16,084 nucleotides of DNA from JAVBLU01 sp031553225 (GTDB lineage: Bacteria; Bacillota; Clostridia; Christensenellales; UBA1750), in assembly GCA_031553225.1 (NCBI GenBank), contig JAVBLU010000062.1, positions 1 through 16,084 on the forward strand. Reading direction: 5' to 3'. The notes below the pieces were generated by a model that worked only from the letters and a program-made list of their open reading frames with translations, was not told the DNA's origin and did no database searches. Both the position numbers and the translations under genes were made by a program. Positions 6,069 to 12,349 of this stretch are shown piece after piece; position 1 is the first letter of the stretch; each line of letters begins with the position of its first letter.

Positions 6069-8522
6069 TTGCAGTCCGACGGACAGAACACCTTCTCCAT
6101 CGACATCGAGAAAGAGCTGAAGCAAAGCTTCATGTCCTACGCGATGTCGGTCATCATCAACCGCGCCCTGCCGGACGTGCGCGACGGCCTCAAACCCGTG
6201 CACCGGCGCATCCTGTACGCCATGCACGAGCTGTCCTTAACGCCCGACAAGCCCTACCGCAAGTCCGCCCGCATCGTGGGCGACGTGCTGGGCAAGTACC
6301 ATCCGCACGGCGACAGCGCCGTGTACGAGAGCATGGTACGCATGGCGCAGCCCTTCTCCATGCGCAAGATGCTCGTGGACGGACAGGGCAACTACGGCTC
6401 GGTGGACGGCGACGCCGCGGCGGCCATGCGCTACACCGAGGCCCGCATGTCCAAAATCGCCATGGAGATGGTGCGCGACATCGATAAGGAGACCGTGGAT
6501 TTCTACCCGAACTTCGACGAAACCACGGTGCAGCCCGCCGTGCTGCCCGCCGGCTTTCCCAACCTTTTGGTGAACGGCTCGGGCGGCATCGCCGTCGGTA
6601 TGGCCACGAACATCCCCCCGCACAACCTGAGCGAGACGATCAACGCAGCGGTTCACTTAATCGATAACCCGGACTGCGACGTGTACGACCTGATGGCTCA
6701 TCTGCCCGGCCCGGATTTTCCCACCGGCGGCATGATTATGGGCGCGTCCGGCATCCGCCAGGCCTACGCCACCGGCCGCGGCCGCATCCTTGTGCGCGCT
6801 AAAGCCGAGATCGAGGCCATGCCGAACAACCGCCAGCGCATCGTGGTCACGGAGATCCCCTATCAGGTGAACAAGGCCCGCCTGGTGGAAAAAATTGCCG
6901 AGCTGGTCACCGACAAGCGCATCGAAGGCATCGCCGACCTGCGCGACGAGTCCGACCGCGACGGCATGCGCATCGTCATCGAGCTGAAGAAGGACGTCTC
7001 CCCCATGATCGTCCTGAACCTTCTGTACAAACATACGCAGATGCAGGACACCTTCGGGGTGATCATGCTGGCCCTTGTGGATGGCGAGCCGCGCGTGCTC
7101 AGCCTGAAGGATGTGCTGGGCCACTACATCGTGCATCAGCAGGACGTCGTCACCCGCCGCACGCGCTTTGACCTGAACAAGGCCGAGGAGCGCGCCCACA
7201 TTCTGCAGGGCCTCTTGCGCGCGCTGGACATGATCGACGCCGTCATCGCCTGTATCCGCGCCAACCGCGATACCGGAGCGGCCCGCACGGCTCTTATGGA
7301 GCAGTTCGCGTTCTCGGAAAAACAGGCCCAGGCCATTTTGGACATGCGCCTTGCCCGCTTAACCGGCCTTGAACGGGAAAAGCTGCTGGAAGAGTACGGC
7401 GAGCTGCAGGCCCTCATCGCCCATTACCGGCTGGTGCTGGAGAACCCGCAGATGGTTCTGGACATCATCCGCGAGGAACTGCTCATCGTGAAGGAAAAGT
7501 ACGGGGACGACCCCCGCCGCACCTCCATCGAACCCGTCGAGGACGAGATCGATATCCTGGACACCATCCAGGAGGAGGACATGGCCGTTACGCTGACCCA
7601 CTTTGGCTACGTCAAGCGCACGGCATCCGCCGAATACCGCGCCCAGCGCCGCGGCGGCCGCGGCGTGACCGGCCTCTCCACCCGCGAGGAAGATTTTGTG
7701 GAGCAGCTGTTCGTGACCACCACGCACACGGACATCATGTTCTTTACGAACCAGGGGCGCGTGTTCTCCCTGCCCTGTTACCGCATCCCCGAAGCCGGCC
7801 GCGCGGCCCGCGGCACGGCCATCGTCAATCTGTTGCAGCTCTCGGGCGAGGAAAAGGTGACGGCCGTTATCCCCCTGCCTCCCTCCGACGACGACCGTTA
7901 CCTGGTCATGGCCACCCGCTTCGGCCTCATCAAGAAAACCGCGCTCTCTGAGTTCCGCAACATGCGGCGCGGCGGCCTTATCGCCATCTCCCTGCGCGAG
8001 CAGGACACGCTGCTGGGCGTCGTGCTCACGCAGGGCGGCTCCGAGCTGCTCATGGGCACCCGCCAGGGCATGGCCATCCGCTTTGAAGAGGGCGACATCC
8101 GCGCCATGGGCCGCACCGCGCAGGGCGTCAAATCCGTCAACCTCTCGGACAACGACGAAGTGGTCGATCTGGCCGTCATCGACGCCACGTGTCAAGTGCT
8201 CTCGGTAACCCAGAACGGGCTGGGCAAGCGCACGCCCATCGATGAATACCGCGTGCAGGGCCGCGGCGGCAAAGGCATTCTGGCCATGCGCTTAACCGAC
8301 AAGTCCGGCCTGCTTGCGGGGCAGCTGCTCGTGCACGAGGACGAGGACATCATGCTCATCGCCTCCGACGGCGTCATCATCCGCATGCCCGTCTCGGGTA
8401 TCTCCTCCCTCTCCCGCAACACGCAGGGCGTCATCCTCATGCGCCCCTCCGAGGGCCACAGCGTCGTTACCGTCGCCAAACTGGCGCGCGAGGCGGAGGA
8501 AGTAGGCGGCGGCGAGGAGTAG
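6069..8522 (+). CDS. gyrA: DNA gyrase subunit A
   Basis: An 817-aa catalytic subunit of gyrase that cuts and rejoins DNA. The breakage-reunion domain has RALPDVRDGLKPVHRRIL (32-49) and the active-site R121-Y122 in RYTEARM. The quinolone-resistance region HPHGDSAVYE has S83 and E87, by chance in the same numbering as E. coli. The C-terminal beta-pinwheel carries the GyrA box as QRRGGRG (526-532; consensus QRRGGKG), plus related RRGGLI and GRGGKG blades, which marks it as GyrA and not ParC. Start is TTG at 6069, set by AGGAGG 8 nt upstream. It follows gyrB by 46 nt with no terminator, so remB, gyrB and gyrA look like one operon. The C-terminus ends in an acidic/Gly tail EEVGGGEE. Confidence 0.97.
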   Translation: MQSDGQNTFSIDIEKELKQSFMSYAMSVIINRALPDVRDGLKPVHRRILYAMHELSLTPDKPYRKSARIVGDVLGKYHPHGDSAVYESMVRMAQPFSMRKMLVDGQGNYGSVDGDAAAAMRYTEARMSKIAMEMVRDIDKETVDFYPNFDETTVQPAVLPAGFPNLLVNGSGGIAVGMATNIPPHNLSETINAAVHLIDNPDCDVYDLMAHLPGPDFPTGGMIMGASGIRQAYATGRGRILVRAKAEIEAMPNNRQRIVVTEIPYQVNKARLVEKIAELVTDKRIEGIADLRDESDRDGMRIVIELKKDVSPMIVLNLLYKHTQMQDTFGVIMLALVDGEPRVLSLKDVLGHYIVHQQDVVTRRTRFDLNKAEERAHILQGLLRALDMIDAVIACIRANRDTGAARTALMEQFAFSEKQAQAILDMRLARLTGLEREKLLEEYGELQALIAHYRLVLENPQMVLDIIREELLIVKEKYGDDPRRTSIEPVEDEIDILDTIQEEDMAVTLTHFGYVKRTASAEYRAQRRGGRGVTGLSTREEDFVEQLFVTTTHTDIMFFTNQGRVFSLPCYRIPEAGRAARGTAIVNLLQLSGEEKVTAVIPLPPSDDDRYLVMATRFGLIKKTALSEFRNMRRGGLIAISLREQDTLLGVVLTQGGSELLMGTRQGMAIRFEEGDIRAMGRTAQGVKSVNLSDNDEVVDLAVIDATCQVLSVTQNGLGKRTPIDEYRVQGRGGKGILAMRLTDKSGLLAGQLLVHEDEDIMLIASDGVIIRMPVSGISSLSRNTQGVILMRPSEGHSVVTVAKLAREAEEVGGGEE

Positions 8523-8554
8523 CGCGGTAGCAGCGCGGTAGCCGACGCGCAAGC

Positions 8555-8575
8555 GCGGAGGGCGCCGCCCTCCGC
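8555..8575. repeat. GC-rich inverted repeat after gyrA
   Basis: GCGGAGGGC, loop GCC, GCCCTCCGC: a 9-bp perfect stem 32 nt after the gyrA stop, with no T-tract on either strand. Just before it AGCGCGGTAG occurs twice (8521-8530 and 8532-8541). The core GGGCGCCGCCC reappears in reverse orientation in the hairpin at 8975-8991. Confidence 0.7.
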
Positions 8576-8664
8576 CCGCCCGCCAAGTGGTTTCATCCCT
8601 TGGATCCCCCTTGGGGAATGAAGAATGATTCGTTCGCGGGCGGCGGACGTGCAAATTCAAGCAG

Positions 8665-8702
8665 CGAAGGCCCGGCGGCGGTTGACAGCCGCCGGGCCTT
8701 CG
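8665..8702. terminator. 15-bp GC-rich hairpin, possible terminator
   Basis: CGAAGGCCCGGCGGC (8665-8679), an 8-nt loop and GCCGCCGGGCCTTCG (8688-8702) form a perfect 15-bp stem, the strongest in the window. It lacks a T-run on the plus strand and has only a scattered T-rich stretch on the minus strand. It could block transcripts or protect the 3' end of the gyrA mRNA. Confidence 0.55.
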
Positions 8703-8850
8703 GGGCAGGCGGGGAAGCGCCGTTTCATCAGCCGCACGGCAAAGCGCTGCTTGGCGGGCAGCGCAACACCGCACTGCGCATTCCGCAAACCCCTTCGCCC
8801 GCGCGCCGCACAGGGCAGGGACCGCCTTACCCTGCCCGCAGCGGGCGGGA

Positions 8851-8886
8851 AAACCGGGCGGCGTCCATCGCCGCCCGGTTTGTTTT
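8851..8886 (+). terminator. Rho-independent terminator, probably bidirectional
   Basis: AAACCGGGCGGCG (8851-8863), loop TCCAT, CGCCGCCCGGTTT (8869-8881), followed on the plus strand by TGTTTTAG. On the minus strand the stem is followed by TTTTCCC. It sits between the convergent gyrA and rplA genes and can end both transcripts, better on the plus strand. Confidence 0.85.
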
Positions 8887-8907
8887 AGATGCGCTCTCCT
8901 GAATCAT

Positions 8908-8936
8908 TGAGTCCGGCCGCGCTGCGGCCGGACTCA
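8908..8936. terminator. 13-bp hairpin on the rplA side of the convergent zone
   Basis: TGAGTCCGGCCGC (8908-8920), loop GCT, GCGGCCGGACTCA (8924-8936): a perfect 13-bp stem without a T-run on either strand. It is probably an accessory terminator or mRNA end-stabiliser for the rplK-rplA transcript. Confidence 0.5.
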
Positions 8937-8974
8937 TAAGGGTTCCAAAGGATGAATTCGTAGGCGGGGGCGGA

Positions 8975-8991
8975 AGGGGGCGGCGCCCCCT
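8975..8991. repeat. GC-rich inverted repeat after rplA
   Basis: AGGGGGC, loop GGC, GCCCCCT: a 7-bp stem 30 nt past the rplA stop. Its core is the reverse complement of the core of the repeat at 8555-8575. Apart from the five hairpins listed, I see nothing in 8523-9020; short open frames there are by-products of the palindromes. Confidence 0.6.
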
Positions 8992-9020
8992 GTCAACCCA
9001 TGCGCAGCACCGCGCGCCGC

Positions 9021-9710
9021 TTAGAACTTCAGGCTGTTGATCTTGATGCCCGGACCCATGGTGGAGGACACCACGACGGACTTCAGGTACGCGCCCTTCG
9101 CGGCGGCCGGCTTGGCCTTGTTTACGGCGTCCATCAGGGTGGTGAGGTTTTCCGTAAGCTTTTCCACGCCGAAGGAGCGTTTGCCGATGGGCACGTGCAC
9201 GATAGCCGCCTTGTCCACGCGGTACTCCACCTTACCGGCTTTGATCTCGGTGATGGCGCGCTCCACGTCCATGGTAACGGTGCCGGACTTGGGGTTGGGC
9301 ATGAGGCCCTTGGGGCCCAGTACGCGGCCGAGGCGGCCAACGACGCCCATCATGTCCGGCGTGGCAACGCACACCTCAAAATCGAACCAGTTCTCCTGCT
9401 GGATCTTTTGCACCATGTCCTCGGCGCCCACAAAGTCCGCGCCGGCCTTCAGCGCCTCGGCGGCCTTGTCGCCCTTGGCGAAAACCAGAACGCGCACGGT
9501 GCGGCCGGTGCCGTGGGGCAGAACGACCGTGCCGCGCACCTGCTGATCGGCGTGGCGGGGGTCAACGCCCAGGCGAATGGACATCTCGATGGTTTCGTCG
9601 AACTTGGCCTTGGCGGTTTTGATGGCCAAATCCATAGCGTCCTGCGGATCGTACAGGCGCATGCGGTCGATGAGCTTGGCGCTCTCCTGATAAGCTTTAG
9701 AGCGTTTCAT
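9021..9710 (-). CDS. rplA: Large ribosomal subunit protein L1
   Basis: A 229-aa protein, normal for bacterial L1, the protein of the mobile L1 stalk at the E site of the 50S subunit; it often represses its own operon by binding mRNA. Family features: KRSKAYQE at the start, DPRHADQQVRGTVVLPHGTG (50-69), and the signature GRLGRVLGPKGLMPNPKSGT in the middle, ending KGAYLKSVVVSSTMGPGIKI. The ATG at 9710 has AAGGAGG 10 nt upstream. It follows rplK by 60 nt, a gap that itself looks like an L1-binding site. In most Firmicutes rplJ-rplL follow; here the gene is followed only by hairpins and the convergent gyrA. Confidence 0.97.
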   Translation of the reverse strand: MKRSKAYQESAKLIDRMRLYDPQDAMDLAIKTAKAKFDETIEMSIRLGVDPRHADQQVRGTVVLPHGTGRTVRVLVFAKGDKAAEALKAGADFVGAEDMVQKIQQENWFDFEVCVATPDMMGVVGRLGRVLGPKGLMPNPKSGTVTMDVERAITEIKAGKVEYRVDKAAIVHVPIGKRSFGVEKLTENLTTLMDAVNKAKPAAAKGAYLKSVVVSSTMGPGIKINSLKF

Positions 9711-9727
9711 AGTAGGTAAACCTCCTT

Positions 9728-9763
9728 GTGGTGCAGGCGGGACGCACGCGGCGCCCCTCCCAC
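9728..9763 (-). promoter_or_regulatory. Candidate L1-binding mRNA site before rplA
   Basis: In the rplK-rplA gap the transcript reads GUGGGAGGGGCG (from 9763), a short arm, then CACCAC (9733-9728) just before the ribosome site. GUGG pairs with CCAC, and GGGCG can pair with CGUCC inside. The 23S rRNA L1 site as I recall it has GGUGGGAG opposite AUACCACC, so this looks like an rRNA mimic. The similarity is by eye and short. Confidence 0.5.
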
Positions 9764-9770
9764 GGGGGGA

Positions 9771-10196
9771 TTATTCGGCAACGGTGACGCCCATGGAGCG
9801 GGCTGTCCCGGCGATCATGCTCATGGCGGCTTCAATGCTGGCGGCGTTTAAGTCGGCCATCTTCTGCTCGGCAATCTCGCGCAGCTTGGCGCGGGACAGC
9901 TGGGCCACCTTGGTTTTGTTGGGCGTGCCGGAACCGGACTCGATGCCCACGGCCTTCTTGATGAGCACGGCGGCGGGGGGCGTCTTGGTGATAAAGGTGA
10001 AGGAGCGGTCCTGGTAGATGGTCAGCACGACGGGGATGATATACCCGACCTGCTTGGCGGTGCGCTCGTTAAACTCCTTGCAAAAGCCCATGATGTTGAT
10101 GCCATGGGGCGAGAGCGAGGGGCCGATCGGGGGCGCGGGCGTAGCCTTGCCGCCGTTGACCTGGAGCTTGACGATCGCGGTGATCTTCTTGGCCAT
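9771..10196 (-). CDS. rplK: Large ribosomal subunit protein L11
   Basis: A 141-aa protein of normal length. It binds 23S rRNA at the GTPase-associated centre and is needed for stringent-response sensing by RelA. The N-terminal domain has KKITAIVKLQVNGGKATPAP (3-22) and the Pro-rich switch PPIGPSLSPHGINIMGFCKE. The C-terminal RNA-binding domain has the signature block GTPNKTKVAQLSRAKLREIA, and the protein ends ARSMGVTVAE. The start is ATG at 10196 with AGGAGG upstream; the frame is open for 25 more codons but these would run through the leader structure and ribosome site. It lies in the operon after nusG, with a 96-nt leader. Confidence 0.97.
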   Translation of the reverse strand: MAKKITAIVKLQVNGGKATPAPPIGPSLSPHGINIMGFCKEFNERTAKQVGYIIPVVLTIYQDRSFTFITKTPPAAVLIKKAVGIESGSGTPNKTKVAQLSRAKLREIAEQKMADLNAASIEAAMSMIAGTARSMGVTVAE

Positions 10197-10223
10197 GGGG
10201 TGCCACCTCCTGTAACGGTCGCC

Positions 10224-10257
10224 GCTTGGTAGACGGAGCGGAGCGCCCCTCCCAAAG
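10224..10257 (-). promoter_or_regulatory. Candidate L1-binding mRNA site before rplK
   Basis: In the rplK leader the transcript reads CUUUGGGAGGGGCG (from 10257) and later CUACCAAG (10232-10225). UUGG pairs with CCAA where the copy before rplA has GUGG with CCAC, so the stem is kept by a paired change, while GGGAGGGGCG is shared. GGGCG can pair with CGCUC inside. Two such copies in one operon suggest feedback control by L1. Confidence 0.5.
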
Positions 10258-10292
10258 TGCGGCGGTAACAACCAATTAGGGTAAAGTCGATG

Positions 10293-10811
10293 TTAAAGTT
10301 TGGCCACCTGCGTAAACTCAAGCTCCACCGGCGTGTCCCGGCCGAACATGGAGACGGTGACGCGCACCTTCTGGTGCTCCATGTCGATGAGCTCGATGAG
10401 CCCGATGAAATCCTCCAGCGGGCCGGAGGTGACGCGCACGTGCTCGCCCACCACCATGCCAAAACGCGAGGCGGTGCGGTCCACGCCCATCTGCTCCACC
10501 TCGGTTTCCGTGAGGGGAATGGGCTTGGTGCCCGAGCCGACGAACCCGGTAACGCCGCGCGTGTTGCGCACCACGTACCAGCTCTCGTCCGTCATGACCA
10601 TTTTGACCATAACATAGCCGGGGTACACCTTATGCTGAACGACGTGACGCTTGCCGTTCTTGGTTTCAATGGCTTCCTCGATGGGAACGCGCACTTCCTG
10701 AACCAACTCCTGCAGGCCGCGGTTCTCCACGGTCTTTTCCAGGTTGGCCTTCACCTTATTCTCGTAACCCGAGTAGGTGTGTACGACGTACCAGCGCGCT
10801 TCATCAGGCAT
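10293..10811 (-). CDS. nusG: Transcription termination/antitermination protein NusG
   Basis: A 172-aa protein that binds RNA polymerase and couples transcription to translation or to Rho. The NGN domain (about 5-105) opens RWYVVHTYSGYENKVK and holds the strand motif VYPGYVMVKMVM; the region RGVTGFVGSGTKPIPL leads into the linker. The C-terminal KOW domain (about 120-172) has GEHVRVTSGPLEDFIG and ends VELEFTQVAKL. No insertion between the domains. The ATG at 10811 has GGAGG 9 nt upstream, and this site ends just before the secE stop 15 nt away, so the two genes are cotranscribed and perhaps coupled. Confidence 0.97.
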   Translation of the reverse strand: MPDEARWYVVHTYSGYENKVKANLEKTVENRGLQELVQEVRVPIEEAIETKNGKRHVVQHKVYPGYVMVKMVMTDESWYVVRNTRGVTGFVGSGTKPIPLTETEVEQMGVDRTASRFGMVVGEHVRVTSGPLEDFIGLIELIDMEHQKVRVTVSMFGRDTPVELEFTQVAKL

Positions 10812-10826
10812 GTGTGAAAGCCTCCA

Positions 10827-11132
10827 CTAGAATACGGCTTTGTAGATCGCCGTAAAGCCCAGATCGAACACGCCGACGACCGCGGCGATGACGACCACGA
10901 ATACGCATACGATGATCGTGTACGTAATGAGCTCTTGGCGGGTGGGCCAGGTCACTTTCTTCAGCTCCGCGGCGGTTTCGCGAATGGGTTTCACGATACC
11001 CTGCCACAAACGCGCGAACCAGGGGCCGGAGAAGACCTTGGGCCGAAGCTTCTTATCATCGGCGCGGCGCTTGGCCATGCCGGTGAACCTGCCCTTGGCG
11101 GGGGCGGTGGTTGGCGTCAAATCCTTGCTCAT
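10827..11132 (-). CDS. secE: Preprotein translocase subunit SecE
   Basis: A 101-aa protein of the SecYEG channel. It has a basic, disordered N-terminal region of about 40 residues, the conserved amphipathic helix ETAAELKKVTWPTRQEL (52-68) that lies on SecY, and one membrane segment (about 69-90, rich in V, I and A). The typical Gram-positive SecE is about 60-75 aa, so the long N-terminal extension is a small peculiarity. The ATG at 11132 is chosen because GGAAGG lies 7 nt upstream; a TTG two codons earlier is too close to that site. It follows rpmG in the standard order. Confidence 0.95.
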   Translation of the reverse strand: MSKDLTPTTAPAKGRFTGMAKRRADDKKLRPKVFSGPWFARLWQGIVKPIRETAAELKKVTWPTRQELITYTIIVCVFVVVIAAVVGVFDLGFTAIYKAVF

Positions 11133-11158
11133 GAGCAACCCTTCCTTGTCTTTCGCCT

Positions 11159-11179
11159 AAAACCCCGGCGTCCGCCGGG
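11159..11179 (-). terminator. Weak hairpin terminator or attenuator between rpmG and secE
   Basis: Minus strand: CCCGGC, loop GGAC, GCCGGG, then GTTTTAG. A 6-bp GC stem with a T4 run in the 124-nt gap between rpmG and secE. It could lower read-through from the rpmG promoter into secE-nusG-rplKA. I see no strong second promoter in the gap; TATGAT at 11216-11211 has no good -35. Confidence 0.45.
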
Positions 11180-11256
11180 CTTTCACGCCGTGGGCCGCGC
11201 TGTTCGCCGCATCATATCCTAGCAAGGCGGGCGCGGACGCGGCGCAAGGCAGGTTG

Positions 11257-11406
11257 TCAGCGGGTCTCCTTATGCGGGGTGTGCTTGCGGCAGAACGGGC
11301 AATACTTGTTCATCTCCAGGCGATCCGGGTCGCTCTTCTTGTTCTTCATGGAGTTATAATTGCGCTGCTTGCATTCCGGGCAGGCCAGCGTAATCTTCAC
11401 GCGCAT
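11257..11406 (-). CDS. rpmG: Large ribosomal subunit protein L33
   Basis: A 49-aa ribosomal protein beginning MRVKITLACPECKQRNYNS. It contains two CxxC pairs (C9/C12 and C37/C40), so it is the zinc-binding form of L33. The rest, KNKKSDPDRLEMNKYCPFC, is the usual family ending region. The ATG at 11406 has AAGGAGG about 9 nt upstream and a consensus promoter at 11461-11489. The order rpmG-secE-nusG-rplK-rplA is the classic one. A zinc-free paralogue may exist elsewhere in the genome, but that cannot be seen here. Confidence 0.95.
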   Translation of the reverse strand: MRVKITLACPECKQRNYNSMKNKKSDPDRLEMNKYCPFCRKHTPHKETR

Positions 11407-11460
11407 TTTTACGGCACCTCCTTGCACGAAAACAATAACCTGGTGGAAACAGGCTTACAT

Positions 11461-11489
11461 ACGATATCACGCAGATCACCGCTTGTCAA
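11461..11489 (-). promoter_or_regulatory. Sigma-A promoter of the rpmG-secE-nusG-rplKA operon
   Basis: Minus strand: TTGACA (11489-11484), 17-nt spacer, TATCGT (11466-11461), about 55 nt before the rpmG start. A T7 run (11517-11511) and a short GC hairpin lie just upstream of the -35. Confidence 0.75.
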
Positions 11490-11539
11490 GCCGTATCGCC
11501 CGCCGGGCGGAAAAAAACTGCCCGTCGCACGGAGCGGCG

Positions 11540-11741
11540 CATGCCGTTTATGCATATGCACGCTGTAATGCAGGTTCACGGCGCATACGCAGGGCTGTGG
11601 ATAGTGTGGATAACCCTGTGCATAACCGTCGTTTCGAGCGTAATGTTATAGTTTTTTGTGCACAGGATACGATTCGCTATGCATGTATCGTGAAAATCTG
11701 AGGAAAAGCAATGCATAAAGTGCATAAGCGAGCGCGGCGGT
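11540..11741. other. Candidate replication origin: DnaA-box cluster with AT-rich patch
   Basis: A gene-free stretch between the rpmG promoter and the terminator of the zinc-ribbon gene. Against the DnaA box TTATNCACA (reverse TGTGNATAA) it holds: TGTGGATAA at 11605-11613 (exact), TGTGCATAA at 11617-11625 (exact with N), and one-mismatch sites TGTGGATAG 11596-11604, TTGTGCACA 11656-11664, TTATGCATA 11548-11556 and AGTGCATAA 11719-11727. A poorer site is at 11710-11718. The patch 11641-11657 is nearly all A/T and follows the three tandem boxes, as an unwinding element would. No dnaA or dnaN gene is adjacent, so it may instead be a DnaA-titrating or regulatory cluster. Confidence 0.55.
11596..11625 (-). 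repeat. Three tandem DnaA boxes
   Basis: Three sites in one orientation, the first two directly abutting and the third 3 nt further: one mismatch, exact, exact. Read on the minus strand they are TTATGCACA, TTATCCACA and CTATCCACA. Confidence 0.75.
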
Positions 11742-11779
11742 AAAAAGGCAGGCCGTCCGCTTTTCGCGAAGGGCCTGCC
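11742..11779 (-). terminator. Rho-independent terminator of the zinc-ribbon gene
   Basis: Minus strand: GGCAGGCC (11779-11772), a 17-nt loop that can itself pair (CGC/GCG), GGCCTGCC (11754-11747), then TTTTT (11746-11742). It ends transcription coming from the zinc-ribbon gene before the DnaA-box cluster. Confidence 0.85.
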
Positions 11780-11818
11780 AAGAGAAAACAGCGAATGATG
11801 CGTTATGAAGGAAACCGA

Positions 11819-12109
11819 TTAGCGCTGGTGGTTGGCGGAGAAGCAGGCCGAGCAGTAAACGGGGCGGTCCGTACGGGGCACAAAGGGCACGCGAGCGGGG
11901 CCGCCGCAGCCGGCGCACACCGTCTCGTACATCTCGCGCTGGCCTTCCTGGCCGCCGGACGTGCTCTTGCGAGCGGAGCGGCAGCTCTTGCAGCGGGTGG
12001 GTTTGTTCTGGAAGCCGCGCTGGGCGTAGAATTCTTGCTCACCAGCGGTGAACACGAACTCGGCGCCGCAATCCCGACAGGTAAGAGTTTCGTCGACGTA
12101 CATGGACAT
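11819..12109 (-). CDS. Small zinc-ribbon protein with four CxxC motifs
   Basis: A 96-aa protein common in Clostridia, of unknown function. First ribbon: TCRDCGAEFVFTAGEQEFYA, with C11/C14 and C40/C43. Second ribbon: C65/C68 and C86/C89, exactly 17 residues apart (CxxC-x17-CxxC). A Gln/Gly/Ser linker joins them. Both ribbons probably bind zinc; a nucleic-acid or ribosome-associated role is plausible but unproven. Two starts are possible, ATG at 12109 and ATG at 12103. A GGGGGG stretch 10 nt upstream favours 12109, while relatives often begin at the second (MYVDETLTC). It has its own promoter (12172-12200) and terminator (11742-11779), so it is a single-gene unit beside the putative origin. Confidence 0.85.
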   Translation of the reverse strand: MSMYVDETLTCRDCGAEFVFTAGEQEFYAQRGFQNKPTRCKSCRSARKSTSGGQEGQREMYETVCAGCGGPARVPFVPRTDRPVYCSACFSANHQR

Positions 12110-12140
12110 GTATGGAGTTCCCCCCGCAAAGTATTCAGCC

Positions 12141-12157
12141 ACGCGGCTTTCCCGCGT
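12141..12157 (-). other. Small hairpin in the zinc-ribbon gene leader
   Basis: Minus strand ACGCGG, loop GAAAG, CCGCGT: a perfect 6-bp stem in the 5' untranslated RNA, about 30 nt before the start codon. It might affect translation or mRNA stability. Confidence 0.45.
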
Positions 12158-12171
12158 ACAGCGTAACATTG

Positions 12172-12200
12172 ATTTTACGCTACATTTTCCATGAATGCAA
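12172..12200 (-). promoter_or_regulatory. Sigma-A promoter of the zinc-ribbon gene
   Basis: Minus strand: TTGCAT (12200-12195), 17-nt spacer, TAAAAT (12177-12172), giving a leader of about 55-60 nt. The rest of 12201-12349 is unusually A/T-rich and has no gene. A 7-bp stem at 12320-12342 (TTCTGTG/CACAGAA) follows the comF stop but lacks a T-run. Confidence 0.7.
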
Positions 12201-12349
12201 TATGTGAAAGCAGAACAAGCCACGTTTCGCCAAAATTCTTTTCAAATTGCATGACATTTATGGCCAGGATTGGGCGCTCTTATCATAAAAACCGATATAA
12301 ATTACCAGTATTTAACATTTTCTGTGAGCGAGGTGCACAGAATCGGCTG

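Noticed and set aside
8600..8902. Small open frames in the gyrA-rplA gap
   Set aside because: They run through perfect hairpins, have no good ribosome site and show a biased composition produced by the palindromes.
11211..11247. Separate secE promoter
   Set aside because: TATGAT has no acceptable -35 at 16-18 nt; the only TTG hexamers nearby are at wrong spacing.
11497..11517. GC hairpin plus seven A/T bases as a terminator
   Set aside because: On the plus strand the hairpin is followed by A, not T; on the minus strand the T-run comes before the hairpin. It does not fit a Rho-independent terminator in either direction.
12320..12342. TTCTGTG/CACAGAA hairpin as the comF terminator
   Set aside because: Only 7 bp with a low GC content and no T-run; comF termination remains unexplained.
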